Origin: Clostridia bacterium
Lineage (GTDB): Bacteria > Bacillota > Clostridia > Christensenellales > Borkfalkiaceae
DNA: 64,000 nucleotides
Assembly (NCBI GenBank): GCA_017625565.1
Contig: JAGAKN010000006.1
Span: 16,154-80,153 of the forward strand
Direction of reading: 5' to 3'
Position numbers and translations under genes: made by a program. Positions within the stretch are counted from its first letter, which is position 1. Each line of letters starts with the position of its first letter. Positions 8,411 to 17,668 of this stretch are shown one piece after another. The notes beneath the pieces are model-generated. The model was not told the DNA's origin, did no database searches, and saw only the letters and a program-made list of their open reading frames with translations.

Positions 8411-9568
8411 ATGAAATTTGTATTTATTTCGAATTTTTTTAATCATCATCAAAAACCTTTTTCGGATGCAATGTACAAACGGATAGGGAATAATTATTGT
8501 TTCATTGAAACAGCAAAGATAAGAGAAGAACGATTAAAAATGGGTTGGGGAGAGGATATAAAACCTTCCTATGTAAAGCAAAACTATCTTGACGAACGCA
8601 GTAGAGCTGAATGTCAAAAACTGATTGACGAAGCGGACGTGGTTATGTATGGTTCTGCACCGTATGAGCTTTTGACAAATAGGCTTAAAATGGGGAAGTT
8701 GACGTTTAAATATTCGGAAAGACCATACAAAACAGGTTGTCCATATTATAAATTGTTTCGCCATTTTATGATAAACTCAAAAAAATATAGACGCTATAAA
8801 AATTTATATCTGCTTTGTGCAAGCGCCTATACGTCTGCGGATTTTGCAAAAACGTTTAGCTTTGTGAATAAGGCGTATCAATGGGGGTATTTCACGGAAG
8901 TCAAATCCTATGAGGACGTGAATAAGCTTATACAGTTAAAACAACCGGCTTCTATTTTGTGGGTTGCAAGGTTTATACCTTTGAAACATCCGGAGCTTGC
9001 CGTGGACATTGCTAAGCGACTTAAAGCGGATGGCTATACCTTTAAACTGAATATGATAGGCAACGGCGAACTTGAAAAAAACATAAAGCAACGAATTCAA
9101 GATAGCGGAGTTTCGGATTGTGTAGAAATGTTGGGGGCGATGAAACCTGAACAAGTGCGTGGATATATGGAAAAAAGTCAAATTTTCCTGTTCACGTCGG
9201 ATAGAAATGAGGGTTGGGGGGCAGTGCTTAACGAGTCTATGAATTCTGCTTGCGCGGTTGTGGTTAATCACGCAATCGGCTCGGTACCATTCCTTATTAA
9301 AGACGGGGAAAACGGTATGATTTATAAAGACGGAAACGTTGACGAATTATATGCTCACGTGAAAAAACTTCTGGATGATTCCAGTATAAGAGAGGAAATG
9401 GCGCGTCGTGCTTACGATACAATGATCTCCGAGTGGAATCCGGATAATGCAGCAGAGAAATTGCTTTATCTTTCCAACCAAATACTTGCAGGGGTAGCGA
9501 AGCCTTTCCCGTACGTAGAAGGGGTATGTAGTAAAGCTAAAAAATTAAAGGATAATTGGAAAAAATAA
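8411..9568 (+). CDS. Glycosyltransferase, GT4 family
   Basis: 385 residues. The C-terminal donor domain is clear: ILWVARFIPLKHPELAVDIA near residue 178, LNMIGNGELEKNIKQRI near 214 and SDRNEGWGAVLNESMNSACA near 258, where E-x7-E binds and positions the nucleotide sugar. The N-terminal half is more divergent and starts FVFISNFFNHHQKPFSDAM, a form common in capsule clusters. It follows the previous transferase after 3 bases and is most likely co-translated. Specificity is not readable. Confidence 0.82.
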   Translation: MKFVFISNFFNHHQKPFSDAMYKRIGNNYCFIETAKIREERLKMGWGEDIKPSYVKQNYLDERSRAECQKLIDEADVVMYGSAPYELLTNRLKMGKLTFKYSERPYKTGCPYYKLFRHFMINSKKYRRYKNLYLLCASAYTSADFAKTFSFVNKAYQWGYFTEVKSYEDVNKLIQLKQPASILWVARFIPLKHPELAVDIAKRLKADGYTFKLNMIGNGELEKNIKQRIQDSGVSDCVEMLGAMKPEQVRGYMEKSQIFLFTSDRNEGWGAVLNESMNSACAVVVNHAIGSVPFLIKDGENGMIYKDGNVDELYAHVKKLLDDSSIREEMARRAYDTMISEWNPDNAAEKLLYLSNQILAGVAKPFPYVEGVCSKAKKLKDNWKK

Positions 9569-9591
9569 GACGCTTTACAAGGGGTTGAAGA

Positions 9592-9753
9592 ATGTCGTTA
9601 AAAAGGATTAAGCGAATTTTAAAGAAAATACGATATTTCAAGAAATTGATAAAAAGATATGGGGACAATTTATTGCCTGGGCACTACGTTCTTTTTCCGA
9701 GTATGCGCGCGATCGTTGCCGATAACACGTTTAGTCTTGAAAATGTATTGTGA
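9592..9753 (+). CDS. Short hypothetical or truncated polypeptide, 53 aa
   Basis: An ATG at 9592 with AAGGGGTTG upstream opens 53 codons: a strongly basic first half (KRIKRILKKIRYFKKLIKR), then DNLLPGHYVLFPSM and a stop after FSLENVL. The start looks genuine by ribosome site and spacing to the previous gene. The protein ends abruptly, and the next 40 bases hold nothing. It may be the first exon-sized piece of a larger enzyme cut by deletion, since the flanks also contain remnants. Function unknown. Confidence 0.35.
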   Translation: MSLKRIKRILKKIRYFKKLIKRYGDNLLPGHYVLFPSMRAIVADNTFSLENVL

Positions 9754-9791
9754 TTTGATTTATGGTCAAATTCTAAATAAAGAGTAAGGAA

Positions 9792-11105
9792 ATGAGAAAA
9801 TTAGGGTTTTTAAAAAATAAAGAAGTAAAAAATGCGACGTGGCTTATTGGTGGCAAAGTAGCGCAAATGTTGCTTTCACTTTTTGTAGGCGTACTTTCCG
9901 CGCGATATTTAGGTCCGTCTAATTATGGGCTTATTAGTTATGCGAATGCTTTGATTGCATTTTTTATGTCGCTTTGTACCTTAGGGATCAATTCGGTGAT
10001 CGTAAAAGAATTTTTTGACGCACCTAACGAGCACGGGGTGATTCTTGGAAGTTCGATATTCTTTAGGGTTTTGTCTAGTTCTTGCTCGGCAATACTTGCA
10101 ATATCCGTTTCGTTTATTTTAGATTATGGAGAATGGGAAACCACCGTCGTCGTTGCATTATGTAGTATATCCTTGATATTTCATTCCTTTGATACAATCA
10201 ATTATTGGTTTCAAGCGCAACATAAATCTAAGGTGACTGCAATCGCAGGTTTTTTCGCTTATGCGGCAACGGCAATTTATAAAATTGTTTTGCTTATACT
10301 TGGGAAAAATGTATTTTGGTTTGCATTTGCGACGTCAGTGGATTATATTGCCTTGGGAATTATTTTAATTTTTGCTTATAAGAAACATGGTGGGCAAAAA
10401 TTTAGCGTGTCCTTCAAAAAGGGAAAAGCCATTCTTTCTAAAAGCTATCACTACATATTATCTGGGTTGATGGTTGCGATATATGGGCATACGGATAAAT
10501 TAATGTTAAAAATGATGCTGGGGGAGGCGGAAGTAGGGTATTATGCAACCGCCACAGCCATATGTGCAATGTGGACGTTTGTGCTTTACGCCATTATAGA
10601 TTCTATGTATCCTACCATAGTCAAAGCATTTAAGCAAGATCAAAAGCTGTTCGAGAAACGAAATCGACAATTATATGCAATTGTATTTTATATTTGTGTT
10701 TTTGTTTCACTATGCTTTTTATTGTTAGGCGGTTTTGTTGTGAATATTTTATATGGGGATGAGTTTATGCCTGCCACAACGCCTTTGAAACTTGTTGCTT
10801 TGTATACGGCATTCTCGTTTTTGGGTGTGGCGCGAAATGCTTGGATGGTATGCAATAACAAGCAAAAATATTTAAAGTTTATGTATATTCCAGCGATCAT
10901 CATAAACGTGGTCATGAATTGGTTGCTTATACCCAGTATGGGAGCTTCAGGGGCAGCGCTTGCATCTTTAATTACGCAAATATCTACAAGTATTATCTTA
11001 CCGTTATTTATTAAAGATTTAAGGCCTAATGCAAGGCTTATGTTGGAAGCAATAATATTAAAAGATGTATTTACGAAGAGTAATAAACAGAACGGAGGCG
11101 AGTAA
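9792..11105 (+). CDS. Wzx-type flippase (polysaccharide/MOP family)
   Basis: 437 residues with about twelve hydrophobic segments. The N-terminal ATWLIGGKVAQMLLSLFVGV and ARYLGPSNYGLISYANAL are standard for Wzx/RfbX repeat-unit flippases, as is the later KLMLKMMLGEAEVGYYATA near residue 238. It would move lipid-linked repeat units across the membrane to the polymerase at 5630. It starts 12 bases after an upstream TAA behind AGTAAGGA. It ends at 11105, one base before the ATG of the LicD gene, so the two are coupled. Confidence 0.9.
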   Translation: MRKLGFLKNKEVKNATWLIGGKVAQMLLSLFVGVLSARYLGPSNYGLISYANALIAFFMSLCTLGINSVIVKEFFDAPNEHGVILGSSIFFRVLSSSCSAILAISVSFILDYGEWETTVVVALCSISLIFHSFDTINYWFQAQHKSKVTAIAGFFAYAATAIYKIVLLILGKNVFWFAFATSVDYIALGIILIFAYKKHGGQKFSVSFKKGKAILSKSYHYILSGLMVAIYGHTDKLMLKMMLGEAEVGYYATATAICAMWTFVLYAIIDSMYPTIVKAFKQDQKLFEKRNRQLYAIVFYICVFVSLCFLLLGGFVVNILYGDEFMPATTPLKLVALYTAFSFLGVARNAWMVCNNKQKYLKFMYIPAIIINVVMNWLLIPSMGASGAALASLITQISTSIILPLFIKDLRPNARLMLEAIILKDVFTKSNKQNGGE

Positions 11106-11106
11106 A

Positions 11107-11942
11107 ATGGAACCGACGCAAGAACAATTGGAACAATTAAAAAACATTGAGCTAGAGATGTTAAAACAATTTGTAGTTGTTTGCGAGAAATTAAATTTAA
11201 CCTATTACTTATTAGGGGGAACGTTATTAGGCGCAGTACGTCATAAAGGATTTATTCCTTGGGACGATGATATCGATGTTGGAATGCCGAGAGAGGACTA
11301 TGAAATTTTTATAAAAGACGCCCAACAACATTTAGAAAAAAATATTTCGTACAGACTTTTTATTCGGACCCTGAATTCCCTGCTAATTTTTGTAAAATTC
11401 GAAATAGTGAAACTACATTCGTTGAAAAATCGCTTAAAAATTGTAGAATTAATCATGGGGTATATATTGACATATTCCCCTTGGATGTATATCCTAATTC
11501 AAAAAGACAACATAAATATTTTCAATTAAAAAAGGCCTTGTTTAAAGTGCGTGTTGCCGATACGTTTTTTAGGACAAAACCCAATAGGAAGAAAACAGTT
11601 AAGAGTTGTTTAGTTAAAGTCGCGACAATGTTTTTGACTTCAAAAAAAGCTGTAAAGGCGCTTGAGAAGATGTATACCAAGTATAAAAACGGCTCATTTT
11701 TAGCGAATCACAGTGGGGCATGGGGGGTTAAAGAAATAATGCCTAAAGATTGGTATGGGGATGGTGTGGATTTGGAGTTTGAAGGGCTCACGATAAAAGC
11801 GCCCACTAAGTGGCATGAATGGTTAACGCAAGTATATGGCAATTATATGGAACTCCCTCCTGTTGAAAAAAGAGTAGGACATCATTATACCGAAATTGTA
11901 GATTTAGAAAAAACGTATTTGGAATATTATCATGGGGTATGA
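11107..11942 (+). pseudogene. LicD-family transferase, single-base frameshift in an A7 run
   Basis: The ATG at 11107 follows GGAGGCGAG. The first frame carries the LicD signature YYLLGGTLLGAVRHKGFIPW plus DDDIDVGMPREDYEIF, then loses homology after HLEKN. The +1-shifted frame continues perfectly: SDPEFPANFCKIRNS, NHGVYIDIFPLDVYPN, on to YGNYMELPP near 11840. Adding one A to the run of seven at 11336-11342 gives EKKYFVQTFYSDPEFP and restores ~278 residues. So this is a recently broken, phase-variable or mis-sequenced gene rather than an old remnant. With the TagD-like gene downstream, glycerol phosphate from CDP-glycerol is a plausible substrate. Confidence 0.8.
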
Positions 11943-12032
11943 ACTGAAATTGTTCAATATAAAAGAGAATTTTTGCTGTGAAGCGGACATTCCAGAAGAT
12001 TTATTTTACTAAAATTGTATAGAGGAGAAAAA

Positions 12033-12425
12033 ATGAAAAGAATTATCACATACGGTACATTTGATTTGTTGCATTACGGACATATTAATTTGTTAAAGCG
12101 AGCCAAAGCTTTGGGTGATTATTTGATCGTTGCATTATCAACGGACGAATTTAATTGGGAAGAAAAACAAAAGAGGTGTTATTTTTCTTACGAAAAGAGA
12201 AAACAACTTTTAGAGGCGATTCGCTATGTCGATTTAGTAATTCCAGAACAAAATTGGGAGCAAAAAAGAACGGACATTCACGAATATCATATAGACATGT
12301 TTGTTATTGGTGATGATTGGCGGGGGAAATTCGATTTTTTAAAGGAAGAGGGGTGCGAGGTGGTTTATTTGGAGAGAACACCAGAAATCTCTACAACGCA
12401 AATTAAGAAAGATCTTAACAAATAA
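12033..12425 (+). CDS. tagD: Glycerol-3-phosphate cytidylyltransferase-like
   Basis: 130 residues from the ATG at 12033, behind AGAGGAGA; this matches the ~130-residue length of TagD/GCT. ITYGTFDLLHYGHINLLKRA holds the nucleotidyltransferase H-x-G-H motif near residues 14-17. VIGDDWRGKFDFL is the substrate loop, and ISTTQIKK near the end is the conserved I-S-T-T block. The reaction is CTP plus glycerol-3-phosphate giving CDP-glycerol and pyrophosphate. Being next to a LicD-type gene, it probably supplies the CDP-activated group put on the glycan. Other CDP-polyol products cannot be excluded. Confidence 0.85.
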   Translation: MKRIITYGTFDLLHYGHINLLKRAKALGDYLIVALSTDEFNWEEKQKRCYFSYEKRKQLLEAIRYVDLVIPEQNWEQKRTDIHEYHIDMFVIGDDWRGKFDFLKEEGCEVVYLERTPEISTTQIKKDLNK

Positions 12426-12440
12426 GAAGGAGTTAAAGGT

Positions 12441-13478
12441 ATGTCGCTTTTTACAAACAAAACGTTATTAATTACAGGGGGCACGGGGAGCTTTGGCAAC
12501 GCCGTTCTCAACAGATTTTTGAAAACGGATATCGGGGAGATCCGTGTTTTCTCGCGCGACGAGAAAAAGCAGGATGATATGCGTCACGAATTTCAAGCGA
12601 AAATGCCCGAAGTCGCGGATAAAATTAAGTTTTATATCGGTGACGTCAGGGACCTTGCTAGCGTAAAAAATGCAATGCACGGCGTAGACTATATATTCCA
12701 CGCGGCTGCGTTAAAACAAGTGCCTTCGTGTGAGTTTTTCCCGATCGAAGCGGTAAAAACCAACGTTCTCGGTACGGAAAACGTATTGACGGCGGCGATC
12801 GAGGCAGGGGTTAAAAATATCGTCTGCCTTTCGACGGACAAGGCTGCTTATCCCGTGAACGCAATGGGTACGAGCAAGGCAATGATGGAAAAAGTGATCG
12901 TTGCAAAATCTCGTACGGTTTCGCCTGAAAAAACGAAAATTTGTTGTACTCGCTACGGCAACGTTATGTGTTCTCGCGGTAGTGTTATTCCGCTTTGGAT
13001 AGAACAAATCCGCACGGGCAAACCCATTACCCTCACCGATCCTACGATGACGAGATTTATTATGTCTTTGGAAGAAGCGGTGGATCTCGTATTGTTCGCG
13101 TTCGAGCATGGCGAAAGCGGGGATATTCTCGTACAAAAAGCGCCTGCTTGTACCATTCAAACGCAAGCGGAAGCGGTATGCGAATTGTTCGGTGGCGACA
13201 AGAAGAATATTAAAGTGATCGGTATCCGTCACGGCGAAAAAATGTATGAAACGCTTTTGACCAACGAAGAATGTGCGAACGCGATCGATCTGGGCAACTT
13301 CTACCGCGTACCTTGCGACAAGCGTGGGTTGAATTACGATAAGTATTTCAACAACGGCGACGTGGAACGCAACCCTTTGACGGAATTTAACTCCAACAAT
13401 ACACAGCTTTTGACGGTAGAAGAAACCAAAGCCAAAATTGCATCTTTGCAATACATTCAAGACGAATTAAACAAATAA
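12441..13478 (+). CDS. capE: CapE-like UDP-GlcNAc 4,6-dehydratase/5-epimerase
   Basis: 345 residues, extended SDR. The N-terminal ITGGTGSFGNAVLNRFL is the NAD(P)-binding glycine motif and RVFSRDEKKQDDMRHEF the cofactor-specificity loop of the CapE/FnlA/FlaA1 group. The catalytic region reads STDKAAYPVNAMGTSKAMME, where methionine stands in place of the usual SDR tyrosine, as known for inverting 4,6-dehydratases. The C-terminal IGIRHGEKMYETLLTNEE is also typical. It makes the first intermediate toward UDP-L-FucNAc. Base composition changes here from the AT-rich capsule genes to that of the wider chromosome. Confidence 0.92.
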   Translation: MSLFTNKTLLITGGTGSFGNAVLNRFLKTDIGEIRVFSRDEKKQDDMRHEFQAKMPEVADKIKFYIGDVRDLASVKNAMHGVDYIFHAAALKQVPSCEFFPIEAVKTNVLGTENVLTAAIEAGVKNIVCLSTDKAAYPVNAMGTSKAMMEKVIVAKSRTVSPEKTKICCTRYGNVMCSRGSVIPLWIEQIRTGKPITLTDPTMTRFIMSLEEAVDLVLFAFEHGESGDILVQKAPACTIQTQAEAVCELFGGDKKNIKVIGIRHGEKMYETLLTNEECANAIDLGNFYRVPCDKRGLNYDKYFNNGDVERNPLTEFNSNNTQLLTVEETKAKIASLQYIQDELNK

Positions 13479-13488
13479 GGACAAGCTT

Positions 13489-14691
13489 ATGAAAATTCTG
13501 ATTACGGGTGCGAAAGGGTTTGTTGGTAAAAATCTTTGCGCCGTTTTGAAAAACGTAAAGGACGGAAAAGATAAGACTCGTCCCGATTTAAATATCGAAG
13601 AAATTTTTGAATATGACGTCGACAGTAGTCCTGCAGATTTGGAAACGTACTGTGCGCAAGCAAACTTTGTTTTCAATCTTGCAGGGGTAAACCGTCCGCA
13701 GACACAGGAAGAGTTTATGCAAGGCAATTTCGGCTTTGCATCCACGCTTTTAGAAACTTTGAAAAAATACGACAACAAATGCCCCGTAATGCTTTCTTCG
13801 TCCATTCAAGCGACGCTTATTGGGCGTTATGCGCAGGGCGAATACGGCAAAAGTAAGAAAGCCGGCGAAGAGCTTTTCTTTGAATATGAGCGCGAAGGTG
13901 GTGGGCAGGTATGCGTTTACCGTTTCCCTAATCTCTTTGGTAAGTGGTGTAGACCCAACTATAACAGCGCTGTGGCAACCTTCTGCAATAATATTGCCAA
14001 CGATTTGCCGATTACCGTAAACGATCGAGCAATCGAGTTGGAATTGCTTTACATCGACGATTTGGTGGCGGAGATGCTCGATCTTTTAGAAGGGAAGGGG
14101 CATCGTTGCAATTACGATGGATTGACGCCTGTGGAGAGTAAAAACGGCAGATATTACTACGCGCCGATTACGCACAAAGTTTCGCTTGGTGAAATTGTGG
14201 ATTTATTATATGCTTTCCGCGCGCAAAGCGAAACGCTTATCATCCCTGAAATCCCGAACGGCAGTTTCGCAAAGAAGTTGTATTCGACGTATTTGAGTTA
14301 TTTGCCCAAAGAAAAAGTGGCGTTTGATTTAAAAATGAACGTGGATGCGCGTGGCAGTTTTACCGAACTTTTGAAGACGGAGAACTGTGGACAGGTGTCG
14401 ATCAATATTTCAAAGCCTGGGATCACGAAAGGTCAGCATTGGCATCATACCAAATGGGAGTTTTTCATCGTTGTTGCAGGTAGGGGATTGATCCAACAAC
14501 GTAAAATCGGTACGAACGAAGTGTTGAATTTTGAAGTGAGCGGGAAAAAAATCCAAGCAGTACATATGCTACCGGGATATACGCACAACATTATCAATCT
14601 TTCTGATACGGAAAACTTGGTGACGGTTATGTGGGCAAACGAGCGTTTTGATCCCAACCACCCCGACACGTTTTTCGAGATTGTCGAATAA
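13489..14691 (+). CDS. capF: CapF-like bifunctional epimerase/reductase
   Basis: 400 residues. An N-terminal SDR domain (ILITGAKGFVGKNLCAVL; YGKSKKAGEELFFEY with the Y-x3-K pair near residue 121) is fused to a C-terminal cupin from about residue 280. The cupin holds KGQHWHHTKWEFFIVVAGRG, whose histidines bind the metal. This two-domain layout is that of CapF, which epimerises and reduces the CapE product to UDP-L-6-deoxy-talose-NAc. It starts 10 bases after capE. The third enzyme, the 2-epimerase CapG, is not found beside it. Confidence 0.9.
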   Translation: MKILITGAKGFVGKNLCAVLKNVKDGKDKTRPDLNIEEIFEYDVDSSPADLETYCAQANFVFNLAGVNRPQTQEEFMQGNFGFASTLLETLKKYDNKCPVMLSSSIQATLIGRYAQGEYGKSKKAGEELFFEYEREGGGQVCVYRFPNLFGKWCRPNYNSAVATFCNNIANDLPITVNDRAIELELLYIDDLVAEMLDLLEGKGHRCNYDGLTPVESKNGRYYYAPITHKVSLGEIVDLLYAFRAQSETLIIPEIPNGSFAKKLYSTYLSYLPKEKVAFDLKMNVDARGSFTELLKTENCGQVSINISKPGITKGQHWHHTKWEFFIVVAGRGLIQQRKIGTNEVLNFEVSGKKIQAVHMLPGYTHNIINLSDTENLVTVMWANERFDPNHPDTFFEIVE

Positions 14692-14819
14692 AATGGGCGT
14701 ACCAGGTGTGAGAATAGCTTGTATAGATCATGAAATACGTTCAGACGTTTTTAAATGAAAAGTTCCACGCGTGGCTAGAAAGGCAAAATTTTGCAACCGC
14801 TTCATAAGGGAAAAAAAGT

Positions 14820-15974
14820 ATGAATACTTCGAGTGTTATGTTTGCTTTGCTCCGTTCCGTTTTTCAACAGAAGGAATTGGAGAAGACAATGAAAGAAGAG
14901 CTTTCGCCTGCAGTCTTTTGTGAGATCGATACGCTTGCGCAAAAACACGATTTAGGGCATTTGATTGCGCAAGCAATGGAAAACAACGGCTTGTTTTTAG
15001 ACGAGCCGATTGCAAAGAAGTTTTTGGCTAAGCGTTCTATGGCGGTATATCGCGTGGAGCAAATTGAATATGAGCTTTCGGAAATTTGCGCGACGCTAGA
15101 TGAAGCAGAAATCGAATACGTCCCTTTAAAAGGCGCGCTTATCCGTAGGTATTACCCTGAAAATTGGTATCGAACCTGTTGCGATATCGATCTTTTGGTG
15201 CAAGAAGAAAAGCTAAAAGATGCGGTGGAAATTTTGGAAACGCGTTTAGGCTACGTCAATCATGGAAAGGGATATCACGACGTTTCCATGTCGTCGCCTA
15301 GCGGAGTGCATTTAGAGTTGCATTTTAATCTTTTGGAGAACCAAGCCAACATCGACGGATTGCTTTCCAAGGTATGGGAATACACGCAAAAAGTAGAAGG
15401 AAGTTTTCGACGCGAAATGCGTGGGGAATTTCTTTTGTTCCATATCATCGCGCACGCGTCTTATCACTTTATAAAAGGCGGATGTGGCGTTCGCCCGATT
15501 TTGGATTTGTATATACTAGAAAAGAATATGCCCTACGATAAAGAGCAGTTGGCGGTGATGCTGAGAGAATGCCGATTGGCCAAATTTCACGAAGGACTTC
15601 TCGCGTTATCGTCGGCGTGGTTTGACGGGGAGCCGTTAAAAGAGGAATTTCAAGGCGTGGAACGTTATGTATTGAACGGTGGGGTATATGGAACTTTGGA
15701 AAACCGTATTACCGTGGGACAGGCGCAAAGCGGTGGAAAGATCAGATATTTCTTCCGCAGATTGTTTATGCCTTATCAGGATTTAAAAGCGTTCTATCCG
15801 TCTTTGGCTGGAAAAAAATGGTTGACACCTTTCTATCAAATACGTAGATGGGGACGTTTGATTTTTTGTGGCCGTTTAAAAAAATCGATGCGAGAATTCA
15901 ATATCAACGCGTCGCTTGAGAAGGGAGAGAATTTAAGAGTAAAGGAAATGATGCAAACATTAGAATTGCTGTAA
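14820..15974 (+). CDS. Nucleotidyltransferase-family protein (NTP_transf_5-like)
   Basis: 384 residues. The central block IEYVPLKGALIRRYYPENW is followed closely by C-D-I-D-L-L-V, the pattern of the uncharacterised nucleotidyltransferase family PF14907, where the aspartates would bind metal. LFHIIAHASYHFIKGGCGV near residue 205 is another family block. No membrane segment. Members are common at the ends of capsule and polysaccharide loci but no reaction is established. It follows a 128-base spacer after capF that contains only a 25-codon reading frame (14730-14807) I do not recognise. Confidence 0.7.
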   Translation: MNTSSVMFALLRSVFQQKELEKTMKEELSPAVFCEIDTLAQKHDLGHLIAQAMENNGLFLDEPIAKKFLAKRSMAVYRVEQIEYELSEICATLDEAEIEYVPLKGALIRRYYPENWYRTCCDIDLLVQEEKLKDAVEILETRLGYVNHGKGYHDVSMSSPSGVHLELHFNLLENQANIDGLLSKVWEYTQKVEGSFRREMRGEFLLFHIIAHASYHFIKGGCGVRPILDLYILEKNMPYDKEQLAVMLRECRLAKFHEGLLALSSAWFDGEPLKEEFQGVERYVLNGGVYGTLENRITVGQAQSGGKIRYFFRRLFMPYQDLKAFYPSLAGKKWLTPFYQIRRWGRLIFCGRLKKSMREFNINASLEKGENLRVKEMMQTLELL

Positions 15975-16133
15975 GGAACGGCATATCTGCGTTTTTTCCG
16001 AGTTTTTATAAAGATAAAAAATTTTTTTTCAAATTTTTCCAACGAAATACGTTTCTCCATTGTATATATATTGAAAGGAGCTCGTACCGGTAGAGAACTT
16101 TCAAACAATCATACAATATAGGAGAGAAAAAAG

Positions 16134-17036
16134 ATGAAATTTACAAAGAAGATTAGTTTGTTGCTTGTGGGGGTGCTTGGGCTGAGTGCACTTGTGGCGT
16201 GCGGAAAGAAAGACTCTACTACGGAAGCGGAAGCGACTACTTACGTTAGCTTGCGTATCAATCCCGAGATTGAGTTGCTTGCCGACGAAGACCGAAACGT
16301 AATCACGGCAAACGCAATCAACGAAGATGGTGAAGTAGTGCTTTCGACGATTGATTTGGAAGGCAAATCGATCGAAGAAGCTGGGGAAATCTTTACCGAA
16401 ACGGCGAACGAGCTGGGGTATTTCACTCCGGACGGGGAAAAAGATACCGTTTACGTAGAAGTACAAAGTACGATAGACGGCGAAGAAGCGGATTTGGAAG
16501 AAAAATTGGATAAAACAATCCGTGATTATTTCAACAATAACGGAATTAACGGCAAAGTCTCTCCGGAAACGTTAGATAAATATGCTGATAAAGCGGAAAA
16601 CTGGAATATTTCGGTTGGGCATACGAAGCTTGTTATGCGCGTTTTAGACTCGCATCCAGAATTGACGGATACGGACGTTCTTGATTTGAGCGTAAAAGAA
16701 CTGATGGGGCTTTTGAAAGGCAAAGAAAAAATCGTTGCGAGTTTACAATCGGAATATAACGCAAGCGTGAAAGCGTTAAGGAAGGAATACGCGCAACTTT
16801 TTGCATTGCAAAAAGAAATCGACGATTTAAACAAGCAACTCGACAAGAAAATAACTGAAGCAGAAAAGACGGCGCTTCAAACGCAGATTGCCGAAAAAGA
16901 AGCGGAAATGCAAGTTCTTCAAGAGACGTATACGACAGAGCTTAACGAAGTGAAAGAAGCATTTCTCGAAGCGTCGAATGAAATACGCGCGCAATATCGG
17001 GCGGAAGCAGAACAAAGAAAAAAGAATAAACAATAA
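16134..17036 (+). CDS. Lipoprotein with RsgI-like domain, paralogous to the anti-sigma factor
   Basis: 300 residues. A signal peptide ends in a lipobox (SALVAC; lipidated Cys near residue 23), so the protein should be anchored outside. Residues ~37-110 (YVSLRINPEIELLADED...) match the RsgI-type domain of the anti-sigma factor at 17658 (VYIDVNPSVALQMNRFD...). Residues ~160-200 (SVGHTKLVMRVLDSHPELT, then SVKELMGLL) match its C-terminus (SPSKYQLICQIIEKYPHLT, then SMKELKSMA). A coiled-coil tail, lysine- and glutamate-rich, follows from ~210. It has a strong ribosome site (ATAGGAGAG) and lies directly upstream of the sigma gene. It may compete for or sense the same signal; that is inference. Confidence 0.75.
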   Translation: MKFTKKISLLLVGVLGLSALVACGKKDSTTEAEATTYVSLRINPEIELLADEDRNVITANAINEDGEVVLSTIDLEGKSIEEAGEIFTETANELGYFTPDGEKDTVYVEVQSTIDGEEADLEEKLDKTIRDYFNNNGINGKVSPETLDKYADKAENWNISVGHTKLVMRVLDSHPELTDTDVLDLSVKELMGLLKGKEKIVASLQSEYNASVKALRKEYAQLFALQKEIDDLNKQLDKKITEAEKTALQTQIAEKEAEMQVLQETYTTELNEVKEAFLEASNEIRAQYRAEAEQRKKNKQ

Positions 17037-17095
17037 ATAATATGCATTGAACACATAGTCGCATAAGAAAAATCGGGACGCCGACGGGGTAGCAA

Positions 17096-17668
17096 ATGGC
17101 ACGTTTCATCGAAAAGAAAAAATGTAGAGTAGATGAATATTTGTTAAAGATAAGACAGGGCGACAGCTCTGTCTTAGGCTTATTATACGAAGAAACGGCA
17201 AAACAACTTTATACGTTATGTTATACTTATCTACGAAATCGGCAAAACAGCGAAGACGCGTTATCGGAAACCTATCTTACAACCGTTCGAAACATAGACA
17301 AGTATCGCGGTTCGAAAGGGTTTAATTGGTTGTATACAATCTGTAAAAACACCTGTCTAAATATGCTACGTAAAAATGAGAAAAACGTTTTCGTGGATTT
17401 TGACGACGAAGAAACGGTCAACGTTTTGGGCTTGAAAGAAGAGAATACGCCAGATCTCGCAGATGAAAGCGGAATTATTGCTCTTTCAAAGCAGGTATTA
17501 AAAGAAAACGAGTTTCAAGTTGTCGTATTACATGCGGTAAACGCAATGAAGTTTAAAGAAATTGCGAAAATCGTAGGAGAGAAAGAAAGCACCGTTCGTT
17601 GGCAATACAACAATGCAATTAAAAAAGTAAAAAATGCTTATGAAAGGAGAATGCGTGATGACGGATAA
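17096..17668 (+). CDS. ECF-type RNA polymerase sigma factor
   Basis: 190 residues, the usual ECF length. Region 2 is LLYEETAKQLYTLCYTYLRN followed by S-E-D-A-L-S-E-T-Y-L, the polymerase- and -10-binding part. Region 4 near 140-180 has LKENEFQVVVLHAVNAMKFK and an E-S-T-V-R-W-Q helix for -35 recognition. The stop overlaps the downstream anti-sigma gene by 11 bases, the standard arrangement for a sigma/anti-sigma pair. The ribosome site is weak (GGGG near 17086), suggesting low expression. The regulon is unknown; the lipoprotein just upstream is a likely member. Confidence 0.9.
   Translation: MARFIEKKKCRVDEYLLKIRQGDSSVLGLLYEETAKQLYTLCYTYLRNRQNSEDALSETYLTTVRNIDKYRGSKGFNWLYTICKNTCLNMLRKNEKNVFVDFDDEETVNVLGLKEENTPDLADESGIIALSKQVLKENEFQVVVLHAVNAMKFKEIAKIVGEKESTVRWQYNNAIKKVKNAYERRMRDDG

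Noticed and set aside
11933..12013. 26-codon frame after the LicD gene
   Set aside because: Starts inside the LicD end with no ribosome site and no similarity that I recognise.
12711..13460. 249-codon frame on the minus strand
   Set aside because: Lies wholly inside capE; its product is rich in R, H and F with no domain, typical of an antisense shadow of a GC-biased gene.
15975..16133. ECF-type promoter upstream of the lipoprotein
   Set aside because: An AAC-containing and a GTATAT element can be picked out, but the AT-rich background makes many such matches possible and no second copy upstream of another gene supports it.
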